Source of the DNA: Anaerotignum propionicum
GTDB lineage: Bacteria > Bacillota > Clostridia > Lachnospirales > Anaerotignaceae
Length of the DNA stretch: 64,000 nt
Reading direction: 5' to 3'
NCBI RefSeq assembly: GCF_024461735.1
Contig: NZ_JANGAD010000001.1
Span: 1 to 64,000 of the forward strand
The notes below the pieces were generated by a model. It worked only from the letters and a program-made list of their open reading frames with translations, did no database searches and was not told where the DNA came from. Positions within the stretch are counted from its first letter, which is position 1. Every line of letters starts with the position of its first letter. Positions 1-7,124 of this stretch are shown here, piece after piece. The translations under genes and the position numbers were made by a program.

Positions 1-53
1 CAGACTGTAAATCTGTTGCGATAGCTTCGAAGGTTCGAATCCTTCTCCGCCCA
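1..53 (+). tRNA. tRNA-Tyr (GUA), 3' part
   Basis: The window opens inside a tRNA. The anticodon arm with loop CTGTAAA (anticodon GUA), a long variable arm typical of tRNA-Tyr, the T arm (GAAGG-TTCGAAT-CCTTC) and the 3' acceptor strand TCCGCCC with discriminator A are visible. The 5' acceptor strand and D arm lie outside the window. CCA is not encoded. Confidence 0.93.
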
Positions 54-61
54 TATTTTAA

Positions 62-88
62 ACAAACCATAAGGTTTGTTTTTTTTGT
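62..88 (+). terminator. Intrinsic terminator after tRNA-Tyr
   Basis: Stem ACAAACC / GGTTTGT with a very short loop followed by a run of eight T. It directly follows the tRNA. Confidence 0.85.
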
Positions 89-114
89 GCTTATAAATTG
101 GTAATTTTTAGCGG

Positions 115-480
115 ATGTTTAGTGATGACTATGTTATGGTATCTTTAGAGTATTTGAAGAAAAAGGATGGTTGGTCGACGCTGGTATTCTGCTTTATCCT
201 TGTCGGTCACTGTTTTGACGTAACACAAGGATATATGGGATATCTTGAGAATAAGACATAGATTGATATGCTTCAAATAACCTTTTAATATAGATGTTTC
301 TTACCTAATTCAGGGGCTTTTATAGGTAGATTATTTTATCTAAGCAAATATGCAATCGTTTTTATATCAACAAAAAAAGCAATTACTACTGAATATAGAT
401 TTTCAAAAATAAATAAAAGGCGATAGATTATAGATATTCTGTATTACTACATATTTTATTGGCGGAAGGGGGGGAAGTAA
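115..480 (+). pseudogene. Decayed coding remnants, unrecognised
   Basis: No intact gene is present. Two stretches read like protein but lack starts or are broken. At 115-261 a 48-codon frame contains a hydrophobic segment (STLVFCFILVGHCFDV). At 289-480 a frame ending in TAA at 478-480 contains one internal TAG at about 418 and hydrophobic segments. That last stop overlaps the ATG at 480 by one base (TAATG), the usual arrangement of translationally coupled genes, so this was probably the upstream partner of the next pseudogene. I do not recognise the family. Confidence 0.4.
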
Positions 481-1382
481 TGCTTAAAAATATAAAAATC
501 ATTTTGTAAAGAATTTCTTGAAATTAACGAATAGAAGTTATACTGATTTTTTAATTAGGAGAATTTTATCGATTTTTATATTAGCACTATCTCTTTTTCT
601 AAAACCTAATTCTGAGGAATATCCAAATATGTTGGAAGTACATCAAGCTACAGAGGGATATCATCTAGAAACTATTTAGAAAGAAATTACTATTTTAGAG
701 GATTGGGAATATATTTGGTTACCAGAAATATCACCTAAAGGTTATGTAGTAAGTTATCCCATAGAAATGGAGACTTATCCCAGACTCCAAAGATAGGGAC
801 ACTTCTTCCGACAAATTTAAATTTGTTCTTCTGGGAACCAAAGAAGGTAAGTATAATCCAAGGTTTTCCTACAATGAAAGGTATACATTTACTAAACCTA
901 GTGTATTTGATGTAAATACTTCTATTGAGTCAGATGCAAACGCAAGATGGAAAACTGAACATTTGGAATTTCCCCAATACAAAGGTCTACCAACGGATTT
1001 ATATTCCGACTATATAGATTCCGCTGTAAAGTGCAAACCCAATACCATTTATTTTTGCAAAAAAAAAGATCAAAATATTCTTTATTGGTTTCAAGATGGT
1101 TATAGGCTATGTCTTATGAGTAACATGAATCAGGACAAACTAAAACAACTTGCCAATGTCATTGTAACAAATAGGTCTATTTTAGCATAATATGCCTTTT
1201 ATTGCCCGTTTACCATTCACTGGCAACTCCCATGGCAAAAAACATTAGCCCTATTTTATGGGGGCATTTGGAGCCTTTTAAAAGCAAATTGGATGGATCA
1301 AATCATTTATCTAAGTTCTATTGTACATTGTTGCTTTATGTTTAATAAACTGTATATAAGAAAATACTATAAGAAGCAATGA
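480..1382 (+). pseudogene. Broken membrane-protein gene (two frameshifts, two stops)
   Basis: ATG at 480 follows a purine-rich ribosome binding site (GGAAGGGGGG). The reading frame then shifts near 495-500, is cut by TAG at 677-679, shifts again between 782 and 794, and is cut by TAA at 1188-1190. Read through these lesions it gives roughly 300 residues ending in TGA at 1380-1382. Residues 1-45 are basic then hydrophobic (ILSIFILALSLFLK), the middle is polar, and the last 60 residues again contain hydrophobic stretches (TLALFYGGIWSLL). This suggests an N-terminal anchor, an outer domain and C-terminal membrane segments. The family is not recognised. The continuous protein-like sense on both sides of every lesion supports a recently inactivated gene. 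Confidence 0.65.
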
Positions 1383-1391
1383 TTACCACGT

Positions 1392-1418
1392 CTCTAGTAC
1401 AATGCTAGAGATTTTTTT
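1392..1418 (+). terminator. Intrinsic terminator of the decayed operon
   Basis: CTCTAG / CTAGAG stem with loop TACAATG, then A and seven T. It lies ten bases after the stop of the pseudogene and just before the next promoter. Confidence 0.8.
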
Positions 1419-1420
1419 AC

Positions 1421-1449
1421 TTGACATACATAGAGTATCTAGGTAAGAT
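1421..1449 (+). promoter_or_regulatory. Sigma-A promoter of the padR operon
   Basis: TTGACA at 1421-1426, 17-bp spacer, TAAGAT at 1444-1449. It is embedded in the palindromic element at 1425-1471, so a bound regulator would block RNA polymerase. Confidence 0.8.
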
Positions 1450-1471
1450 ATACCTAGTTGTTCTATGTATG
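1425..1471. promoter_or_regulatory. Two-tier palindromic operator, probably PadR autoregulatory
   Basis: Outer arms CATACATAGA (1425-1434) and TCTATGTATG (1462-1471) are exact reverse complements. Inside them, separated by 4 bp on each side, lie CTAGGTA (1439-1445) and TACCTAG (1451-1457), also exact complements, around a 5-bp centre. The element covers the spacer and -10 box of the padR promoter. PadR proteins are dimers that usually bind such inverted repeats in their own promoters; the assignment to this PadR is inferred. Confidence 0.75.
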
Positions 1472-1488
1472 AAAGGAGTGTATGAAAA

Positions 1489-1827
1489 GTGGACAAAGGT
1501 TTTATCGCAGGGAGTACAGTTTTAATGCTGCTTTCTTTATTGCAGGAAAGGGATTACTATGGCTATGAAATAATTAAAGAAATAGAGCAAAGAAGCAACT
1601 CTGTTTTTCAGTTTAAAGAGGGAACGTTATACCCTGTTTTGCATCGCATGGAAACCCAAGGATTTCTAAAGTCTTATAAAGCAAAGGCTGAGAATGGCAA
1701 GGAACGAAAGTACTATCAAATTACAACAAAAGGGAAAGAGCAGCTTGCAAAGGAAAAAGAACAGTGGAGTTCATTTACAGGTTCTGTCCAAAAGGTATTA
1801 GGGGGTGCGGGGTATGCGTGTACCTGA
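1489..1827 (+). CDS. PadR family transcriptional regulator
   Basis: A 112-residue protein with the PadR winged-helix pattern: a helix-turn-helix N-terminal region (GSTVLMLLSLLQERDYYGYE), then the wing and recognition region FKEGTLYPVLHRMETQGFL near residues 43-62, then K-R-KYYQIT-KG and a C-terminal helix. GTG start at 1489 fits because AAAGGAG lies ten bases upstream and the resulting N-terminus (MDKGFIAGSTVLMLL) is typical of the family. The end overlaps the next gene. PadR proteins of this short type are autorepressors that release DNA when the envelope or a ligand signals. Here the downstream genes are membrane proteins, a common arrangement. Confidence 0.93.
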   Translation: MDKGFIAGSTVLMLLSLLQERDYYGYEIIKEIEQRSNSVFQFKEGTLYPVLHRMETQGFLKSYKAKAENGKERKYYQITTKGKEQLAKEKEQWSSFTGSVQKVLGGAGYACT

Positions 1828-2533
1828 TTGGGAGAAATATTTGAAGGAGGTTTTATCTCACGTAAAATTCAAATATGACCATAACCCCATTTATGTTGAG
1901 TTAAATAACCATATGGAAGATCGCTATGAGGATTTTATATCAAATGGAATGGATAAAGAGCAAGGGCAGAAAGAAGTCATTACTTGTATGGGGGACGCGG
2001 GTATTCTTGGGGAAGAATTGAATAAAGTTCACTCTCCTCTGGTTGGGTGGATTTGGTTAAGCCTACGGAACCTACTAATTATATTAATACTTATAAATTT
2101 ATTTCCTGTGTTTTTTCTTATTACCTCCGCTTTCATTTCTGTTTTTGAAACTTATGAGGATAAAGAGGACAGCCCGTTGGTATATACCATTGATGTAGGT
2201 TACAAGGAAAAAGTATATGATACCACTTACATCATTGATAAGATATTATATTATGAGGATAATACAATGGAAATTCGCTATGCTACTTGGACGAATCCGT
2301 TTTCTGATAGCATAAAATGGAGTTTATCAATCAGCCCGGAGATATATGTGGGTGAAACACAATTGCCTAGAAGAGGAAAAGGATGGAAAAGTGGAAGCTA
2401 CTACGGTCGGGGACAGGAATTTAGGGAAGATGTGCCTTTAGATGCAACAAAAATTATCATTCCTTTAATCTATAACAATAAAGAAATTTCCATTGATTTA
2501 GCAGAGGGGCGGATGATGGCGAATGAATCGTAA
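1814..2533 (+). CDS. HAAS/permease-prefix-like membrane protein
   Basis: 239 residues from ATG 1814 (purine-rich site nine bases upstream; an in-frame GTG at 1805 sits too close to it). Residues 1-75 form a helical domain with the pattern VELNNHMEDRYEDFISNGM-KEQGQKEVITCMGD, which matches the prefix or HAAS domains encoded next to PadR regulators. One or two transmembrane segments follow at about residues 83-112. The remaining about 125 residues are a polar, beta-rich outer domain (YIIDKILYYEDNTMEIRYATW) that I do not recognise. It overlaps padR by 14 bp and the next gene by 11 bp, so the three are co-translated. Probably it senses or transmits an envelope signal to PadR; that role is inference. 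Confidence 0.7.
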   Translation: MRVPDWEKYLKEVLSHVKFKYDHNPIYVELNNHMEDRYEDFISNGMDKEQGQKEVITCMGDAGILGEELNKVHSPLVGWIWLSLRNLLIILILINLFPVFFLITSAFISVFETYEDKEDSPLVYTIDVGYKEKVYDTTYIIDKILYYEDNTMEIRYATWTNPFSDSIKWSLSISPEIYVGETQLPRRGKGWKSGSYYGRGQEFREDVPLDATKIIIPLIYNNKEISIDLAEGRMMANES

Positions 2534-3137
2534 GAGGCAAATCTTAATTTTTATAATCATAATTCCTCTGCTCTATATATCATTTTTACGGCTGGAAGGG
2601 TATTATCTAACAGCAGAGCGTGTATTCTATGCTTGTGAAAAAGGGCTTCACTATGGACCTTCTGAAAAGATACTTGCACAATATGAGCTCTCCAAGGGGA
2701 GTAAATTGATTGTTGGGAAATGGGAGGGTAATCTTTCGGCAATTCCAGTGGAACCGGCTTTCGGAATACTCTGGAAGCTAAAAAGTGGAGGAGTCAGTGG
2801 TTTGATTCCTAGTGACAAAGAAATATCCACGTATTTCGTCGGGGATGGCAGAATCATAGGGCTAACCTCTAATAAAGATGTCAAAGAGGTTTCTTGCAGA
2901 ATTGAGTACGGAGATATTAATTATCCATCCATTAAGGAGATTTCCATGCTGGTTGACCAGGATGGTTATTTTACAGGAATTTGGGGGGAGCAAAAAGGGG
3001 AGGATTACTATGAATATATCTCTTATCTAGAAGGGAAAAACGGCAAGGGGCAAGTGATTTACAGGGATGGAAAGTCTTCGGATGGTACATATTATAAAGA
3101 TGGTGTTTTAAACGACACAGAAGGCAAGAGAGAATAG
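2523..3137 (+). CDS. Membrane-anchored hypothetical protein
   Basis: 204 residues. An N-terminal basic stretch and one hydrophobic segment (residues about 6-24, ILIFIIIIPLLYISFL) form a signal anchor. The rest is polar and probably outside the cell: YELSKGSKLIVGKWEGNLSA near residue 53 and a C-terminal run of Tyr/Gly/Lys-rich short repeats (GKGQVIYRDGKSSDGTYYKDG) that resemble MORN-like hairpins. No enzyme motif was seen. The start overlaps the preceding gene by 11 bp, so it belongs to the padR operon. Family not recognised. Confidence 0.6.
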   Translation: MNRKRQILIFIIIIPLLYISFLRLEGYYLTAERVFYACEKGLHYGPSEKILAQYELSKGSKLIVGKWEGNLSAIPVEPAFGILWKLKSGGVSGLIPSDKEISTYFVGDGRIIGLTSNKDVKEVSCRIEYGDINYPSIKEISMLVDQDGYFTGIWGEQKGEDYYEYISYLEGKNGKGQVIYRDGKSSDGTYYKDGVLNDTEGKRE

Positions 3138-3248
3138 GGCATAAGGCTGACAAATTAGGATCAAAAAGTTGTTTTCTATGGGGCACAAGCATAGAAAAGA
3201 AAGCTTAACCCAAATTAGTACGATAGAAAAAAATCCTGAAAAAAGGTA

Positions 3249-3277
3249 TTGACAAATTAGCTTGTCTTTGATATATT
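3249..3277 (+). promoter_or_regulatory. Promoter of the tRNA-Leu-Phe-Gly operon
   Basis: TTGACA at 3249-3254, 17-bp spacer and TATATT at 3272-3277, ending 30 bp before the first tRNA. A near-consensus sigma-A promoter as expected for stable RNA. Confidence 0.85.
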
Positions 3278-3307
3278 AAATGAGCGGTTTAAACGAGCAA
3301 GAAACTT

Positions 3308-3391
3308 GCCCGAGTGGCGGAATTGGCAGACGCACAGGACTTAAAATCCTGCGGGGTAACACCCGTACCGGTTCGACCCCGGTCTCGGGCA
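3308..3391 (+). tRNA. tRNA-Leu (UAA)
   Basis: 84 nt. Acceptor strands GCCCGAG / CTCGGGC, anticodon loop CTTAAAA (UAA) in stem CAGGA/TCCTG, long variable arm as in class II tRNAs, T loop TTCGACC. CCA is not encoded. Confidence 0.95.
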
Positions 3392-3416
3392 TAACCGCTT
3401 TAAAAAATCAATATGT

Positions 3417-3492
<76 letters not shown>

Positions 3493-3498
3493 TATTTT

Positions 3499-3570
3499 GC
3501 GCGAGTGGCTCAGTGGTAGAGCATCGCCTTGCCAAGGCGAGGGTCGCGAGTTCGAATCTCGTCTCGCGCT
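3499..3570 (+). tRNA. tRNA-Gly (GCC)
   Basis: 72 nt. Acceptor strands GCGCGAG / CTCGCGC, anticodon loop TTGCCAA (GCC), discriminator T as usual for bacterial Gly. CCA is not encoded. Confidence 0.95.
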
Positions 3571-3574
3571 TCTG

Positions 3575-3602
3575 AAAAGTGTCTTTTTAGACACTTTTTT
3601 TT
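3575..3602 (+). terminator. Intrinsic terminator of the tRNA operon
   Basis: Stem AAAAGTGTCT / AGACACTTTT with loop TTTT, followed by a T run. Confidence 0.9.
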
Positions 3603-3938
3603 ATGCTTTATTTTTAGACAATTACTTTCACTATATATGGTAGAAATGATTTTTGCAATATCTAAAATCTTTTAATATTGCAAACATTCTAAGGACTTTG
3701 GGTGTTTTCTTTAATGAAATAACAAAAAAGGAGTAGTGCTTAATTATTGTGTATTTTTTGCTGATTAGAATCTCTGAAAAAATAAGATTTGTTCAATACT
3801 TCAACTAAAACCTTGTATAATGGTGTATACAAGGTTTTTATTATATTTATAACCAATATCCATGGAGGGTTGCCGCCGAAAAATATAAAACAATGAACAC
3901 AAGATTGAGGATATTCTTTATAAAAATGGATAAAAATC
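3603..3938. other. Gene-free AT-rich spacer with one terminator-like hairpin
   Basis: No gene of credible length was found. A GGAG-preceded GTG at 3736 opens only ten codons before TAG. The main feature is a perfect hairpin at 3811-3834 (CCTTGTATA / TATACAAGG, six-base loop) followed by TTTTTA, able to terminate transcription coming from either side before the feo promoter. Confidence 0.55.
3811..3839 (+). terminator. Hairpin terminator upstream of feo
   Basis: Nine-bp perfect stem CCTTGTATA / TATACAAGG with a six-base loop and a short T run. No gene lies just upstream, so it may back up the tRNA terminator or end a short untranslated RNA. Confidence 0.6.
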
Positions 3939-3967
3939 TTGACGGAATGAGTTAGGAGTGGTAAACT
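3939..3967 (+). promoter_or_regulatory. Promoter of the feo operon
   Basis: TTGACG at 3939-3944, 17-bp spacer, TAAACT at 3962-3967. A degenerate copy of the shared palindrome begins eight bases after the -10 box, over the expected transcription start. Confidence 0.7.
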
Positions 3968-3975
3968 TTAATTAA

Positions 3976-3991
3976 GTTAGTTGTGGCTACT
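3976..3991. promoter_or_regulatory. Degenerate GTTAGT-N4-ACTAAC operator at feoA
   Basis: GTTAGT-TGTG-GCTACT. The left arm is exact; the right arm keeps CTA at positions 2-4 and has the same leading G as the copy at 10678-10693. Its distance from the -10 box (8 bp) nearly equals that of the perfect copy before the DUF2325 gene (9 bp), which is why I accept it despite the weak right arm. Confidence 0.5.
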
Positions 3992-4012
3992 ATGTCGAAA
4001 GGGGGAGTGAAT

Positions 4013-4222
4013 ATGCCACTAACATTAGCAAGTACAGGAACTCCACAAGTGATTAAACGTATTGGTGGAAAAGATGAGACCCAGCGTTTTTTGGCTTCCC
4101 TTGGATTTGTAGCAGGAAGTGAAGTCACAGTTATTTCTGAATTTGATGGAAATGTTATAGTAAATGTGAAAGAATCCAGAGTTGCAATCAGTAAGTCAAT
4201 GGCAAATAGAATTATGGTATAA
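4013..4222 (+). CDS. feoA: Ferrous iron transport protein A (first copy)
   Basis: 69 residues from ATG 4013, chosen because AAAGGGGGAG lies just upstream; earlier in-frame starts lack a site. FeoA is a small cytosolic SH3-like beta-barrel that works with the FeoB permease. The family core is visible: a conserved first half (RIGGKDETQRFLASLGFVAGSEVTVI), then a central GNVIVNVKESRVAISKSMANRIMV. It is followed after 12 bp by a second feoA. Two FeoA proteins before FeoB is common in Clostridia; whether they form a heteromer is unknown. Confidence 0.9.
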   Translation: MPLTLASTGTPQVIKRIGGKDETQRFLASLGFVAGSEVTVISEFDGNVIVNVKESRVAISKSMANRIMV

Positions 4223-4234
4223 GGCGGGGATATG

Positions 4235-4456
4235 ATGAGAACATTAAAGGATGCAAAAATAGGCGAACGAATTTCTGTAGTTAAGGTAACAGGAGAAGGC
4301 CCTGTGAAGCGCAGAATTATGGATATGGGTATTACAAAGGGTGTTGAGATTTTTATAAGAAAGGTTGCTCCATTGGGTGATCCTGTTGAGGTAACGGTTA
4401 GAGGGTATGAGCTTTCTTTAAGAAAAGAAGATGCCCAGATGGTAGTGATTGAATAA
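4235..4456 (+). CDS. feoA: Ferrous iron transport protein A (second copy)
   Basis: 73 residues. ATG 4235 is preferred to the adjacent ATG 4232 because it is better spaced from AAGGCGGGG. SH3-like FeoA fold: TLKDAKIGERISVVKVTGEGPVKRRIMDMGITKGVEIFI, ending RGYELSLRKEDAQMVVIE. This copy is closer to the classical FeoA consensus (G-V-KRR-MDMG-TKG) than the first copy, so the two are diverged paralogues rather than a recent duplication. It is separated from feoB by 76 bp that carry two copies of the shared palindrome. Confidence 0.92.
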   Translation: MRTLKDAKIGERISVVKVTGEGPVKRRIMDMGITKGVEIFIRKVAPLGDPVEVTVRGYELSLRKEDAQMVVIE

Positions 4457-4472
4457 AACATTTATAAAATAG

Positions 4473-4486
4473 TTAGTAAAAACTAA
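4473..4486. promoter_or_regulatory. Palindromic operator, copy A, upstream of feoB
   Basis: TTAGT-AAAA-ACTAA, exact five-bp arms, in the feoA-feoB spacer. Centre is 29 bp from the next copy. Confidence 0.6.
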
Positions 4487-4500
4487 TTCTTTACTGAATG

Positions 4501-4516
4501 GTTAGTTCAAACTAAC
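4501..4516. promoter_or_regulatory. Palindromic operator, copy B, upstream of feoB
   Basis: GTTAGT-TCAA-ACTAAC, exact six-bp arms, directly before the feoB ribosome binding site. It has the same arms and spacer length as the site at 11003-11018. Confidence 0.7.
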
Positions 4517-4532
4517 GACAAGGAGGATAATT

Positions 4533-6701
4533 ATGTCAATAAAAATTGCGCTTGCCGGAAATCCAAACAGTGGTAAGACAACATTATTCAATGCTTTGAC
4601 CGGTTCCAATCAGTTTGTAGGAAACTGGCCAGGGGTTACCGTGGAGAAGAAGGAAGGTAAGCTGAAGGGTCACAAGGATGTAACCATTACGGATTTACCT
4701 GGTATATATTCCTTATCTCCATATACTTTAGAAGAAGTTGTGGCAAGAAATTATTTAATGCAAGAAAAGCCTGATGCAATTTTAAACATTGTAGACGGTA
4801 CTAACCTTGAAAGAAATTTATATCTAACAACGCAATTGTTAGAATTGGGTTTCCCCATGGTAATTGCCATCAATATGATGGACGTAGTTAAGAAAAATGG
4901 TGATACCCTACATATTAAGCAGTTAGCGGAGAAGCTGGGCTGTACAGTTATGGAAATTTCCGCTTTAAAAGGAACGGGGATTAAAGAAGCGGCTCAGGCG
5001 GCAGTTCAGGCAGCAACCCAAGGCGGTTCTCCTAAATTCCATAGCTATTCAGTGCAAGTAGAAGAGGCTTTATCTACCATTTCTGCCCGTTTACCTCAAG
5101 GAATAGAAGAAAAGCAAAAACGCTTTCATACCATTAAGTTGTTTGAAAGAGATAAGAAAATTTTGGAGGGAAAAGTTTCCCCTTCGGCTTTTGAAGATAT
5201 CATTTCTAAGATTGAAACTGAATTTGATGACGATAGCGAAAGCATCATTACAAATGAAAGATATATTTATATCGGTGAAATTATAAAAGGCTGCTATAAA
5301 AAGCACAATAAAGGGAATTTGTCATTATCTGACCGCATAGATAGGGTTGTTACAAATCGTTGGCTGGCACTGCCTATTTTTGCCCTAGTTATGTTTTTGG
5401 TTTATTATGTTTCTGTGACCACAGTTGGTGATTATGCAACAAACTGGGCCAATGAGGGTGTGTTTGGTGAGGGTTGGGAATTGTTTGGCTTATGGATTCC
5501 CGGTGTACCTGTTGTTGTTGGAGACTTTTTGGCAAGCATTAATTGTGCTGAGTGGTTGCAGGGCTTGATTTTAGATGGTATTATTGGCGGCGTTGGTGCC
5601 GTATTGGGATTTGTGCCTCAGATGCTTATTTTATTTATTTTCTTGGCATTTTTGGAAGCTTGCGGTTACATGGCACGTATTGCATTTATCATGGATAGAA
5701 TTTTCCGCCGCTTTGGTTTATCAGGAAAGTCATTTATTCCTATGCTTATTGGCTCCGGCTGTGGTGTTCCTGGCATTATGGCATCCAGAACCATTGAAAG
5801 TGATAGAGATCGTAAAATGACCATTATTACAACAACATTTATTCCCTGTGGAGCGAAGCTGCCTGTAATTGCTTTGATTGCAGGTGCGTTATTCGATGGA
5901 GCACCTTGGGTGGCACCCAGTGCATATTTCGTAGGGATTGCAGCAATTATTGTTTCGGGTATCATTCTAAAAAAGACAAAAATGTTTGCAGGAGATCCTG
6001 TTCCCTTTGTTATGGAGCTTCCTGCTTACCACATGCCTACAGTTTCTAATGTTTTACGCAGTATGTGGGAAAGAGGCTCATCCTTCATAAAAAAGGCTGG
6101 TACTATCATTTTACTTTCTGCTATCTGCGTGTGGTTCCTTTCCAATTTTGGTTATGTGGATGGTTCCTTCGGTATGGTAGAGGATTTGAGTGATGGATTC
6201 CTTGCATCCATCGGAAATACAGTTGCTTGGATCTTTACACCACTAGGTTGGGGCAATTGGAAGGCCACAGTGGCAGCACTTCTTGGGTTGGTAGCAAAGG
6301 AAAATGTAGTAGGTACCTTTGGTGTGCTCTATGGATTTGCTGAGGTTGCAGAGGATGGTGCTGAAATTTGGGGCACATTGGCGGCAAGCTTCACACAGGT
6401 TGCTGCGTATAGCTTCTTGGTTTTCAATTTACTGTGCGCACCTTGTTTTGCAGCAATTGGGGCAATCAGTAGAGAAATGAATAGTGCAAAATGGACATGG
6501 TTTGCAATTGGATATCAGACGATTTTTGCTTATGCTGTATCATTCTGTGTATATCAAATTGGTTCAGTGATTACTGGGGATTTGGCATTTGGCGTGGGAA
6601 CAGTAATGGCGATTTTAGTTATCATTGGTTTCTTGTATTTAATGATTCGCTCAAATACAAAAGCAAAAGATAATAAGGTTTCTGTTAGCCTTGCAGGCTA
6701 A
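4533..6701 (+). CDS. feoB: Ferrous iron transport protein B
   Basis: 722 residues, usual length. It imports Fe(II) across the cytoplasmic membrane. Residues 1-165 are a G domain: GNPNSGKTT (9-17, G1), DLPG (54-57, G3), NMMD (about 114-117, G4), SALKG (G5). A cytosolic helical region follows to about 265. The membrane part carries the two Gate repeats, the first with GSGCGVPGIMASRTIE and FIPCGAKLPV (conserved gating cysteines), the second with the Cys-containing LLCAPCFAAIGAISRE near residues 635-650. Ribosome binding site AGGAGG. Two palindromes upstream suggest its own iron-dependent control inside the operon. Confidence 0.97.
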   Translation: MSIKIALAGNPNSGKTTLFNALTGSNQFVGNWPGVTVEKKEGKLKGHKDVTITDLPGIYSLSPYTLEEVVARNYLMQEKPDAILNIVDGTNLERNLYLTTQLLELGFPMVIAINMMDVVKKNGDTLHIKQLAEKLGCTVMEISALKGTGIKEAAQAAVQAATQGGSPKFHSYSVQVEEALSTISARLPQGIEEKQKRFHTIKLFERDKKILEGKVSPSAFEDIISKIETEFDDDSESIITNERYIYIGEIIKGCYKKHNKGNLSLSDRIDRVVTNRWLALPIFALVMFLVYYVSVTTVGDYATNWANEGVFGEGWELFGLWIPGVPVVVGDFLASINCAEWLQGLILDGIIGGVGAVLGFVPQMLILFIFLAFLEACGYMARIAFIMDRIFRRFGLSGKSFIPMLIGSGCGVPGIMASRTIESDRDRKMTIITTTFIPCGAKLPVIALIAGALFDGAPWVAPSAYFVGIAAIIVSGIILKKTKMFAGDPVPFVMELPAYHMPTVSNVLRSMWERGSSFIKKAGTIILLSAICVWFLSNFGYVDGSFGMVEDLSDGFLASIGNTVAWIFTPLGWGNWKATVAALLGLVAKENVVGTFGVLYGFAEVAEDGAEIWGTLAASFTQVAAYSFLVFNLLCAPCFAAIGAISREMNSAKWTWFAIGYQTIFAYAVSFCVYQIGSVITGDLAFGVGTVMAILVIIGFLYLMIRSNTKAKDNKVSVSLAG

Positions 6702-6717
6702 AAAGGAGGTAAGGATT

Positions 6718-6855
6718 ATGACACCGGGAACAGTGATAGTTGGGTTGGTTTTACTTGGAGTCGTAGTTGTGATTATAAGAAGTTTGAGAAAGAAGAAAGG
6801 TGGATGCAGTTGTGGAACGGATTGTTCTTCCTGCAATCACTGTGACCATTCCTAA
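6718..6855 (+). CDS. FeoB-associated Cys-rich membrane protein
   Basis: 45 residues from ATG 6718 behind AAAGGAGG, 16 bp after feoB. One transmembrane helix (residues 6-20, VIVGLVLLGVVVVII), a basic patch (RSLRKKKGG) and a C-terminal Cys cluster C-x-C-x3-C-x2-C-x3-C (residues 30-42). This is the organisation of the FeoB-associated family encoded after feoB in many Firmicutes. The cysteines could hold Fe(II) as it leaves the pore; the function is not proven. Confidence 0.88.
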   Translation: MTPGTVIVGLVLLGVVVVIIRSLRKKKGGCSCGTDCSSCNHCDHS

Positions 6856-6890
6856 AAACTTCGGTAGAGCTTTATAAAATTGTAGTTTAA

Positions 6891-6938
6891 ATAGGTCTTC
6901 TATGAAAAGCTTTTACTCATAGAAGACCTATTTTTTTT
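6891..6938 (+). terminator. Intrinsic terminator of the feo operon
   Basis: A perfect 15-bp stem (6891-6905 with 6917-6931), 11-base loop, then eight T. Confidence 0.95.
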
Positions 6939-7035
6939 CATCGATATGAATGTTAGAAAAAAGATTGTATTCCTAAAAAATTCTGTGATAATGTTACGAA
7001 TATGAGTGAATGAACAAAAGATTATTGAATAGTAT

Positions 7036-7063
7036 TTGACTTAGTGGAAAAGACCGATATAAT
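7036..7063 (+). promoter_or_regulatory. Promoter of the first chemoreceptor gene
   Basis: TTGACT at 7036-7041, 16-bp spacer, TATAAT at 7058-7063. Confidence 0.8.
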
Positions 7064-7124
7064 AGAGACATAATAGAAATATGTGGTATTTTAGCTGTTA
7101 TTGGTAGATGAATGAGGTGAGTGT

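Noticed and set aside
3940..4012. Fur box before feoA
   Set aside because: No GATAATGATAATCATTATC-like sequence is present; the GTTAGT palindrome fits better.
3952..4461. 169-codon minus-strand frame over feoA
   Set aside because: Exact antisense of two recognisable feoA genes, with no ribosome binding site.
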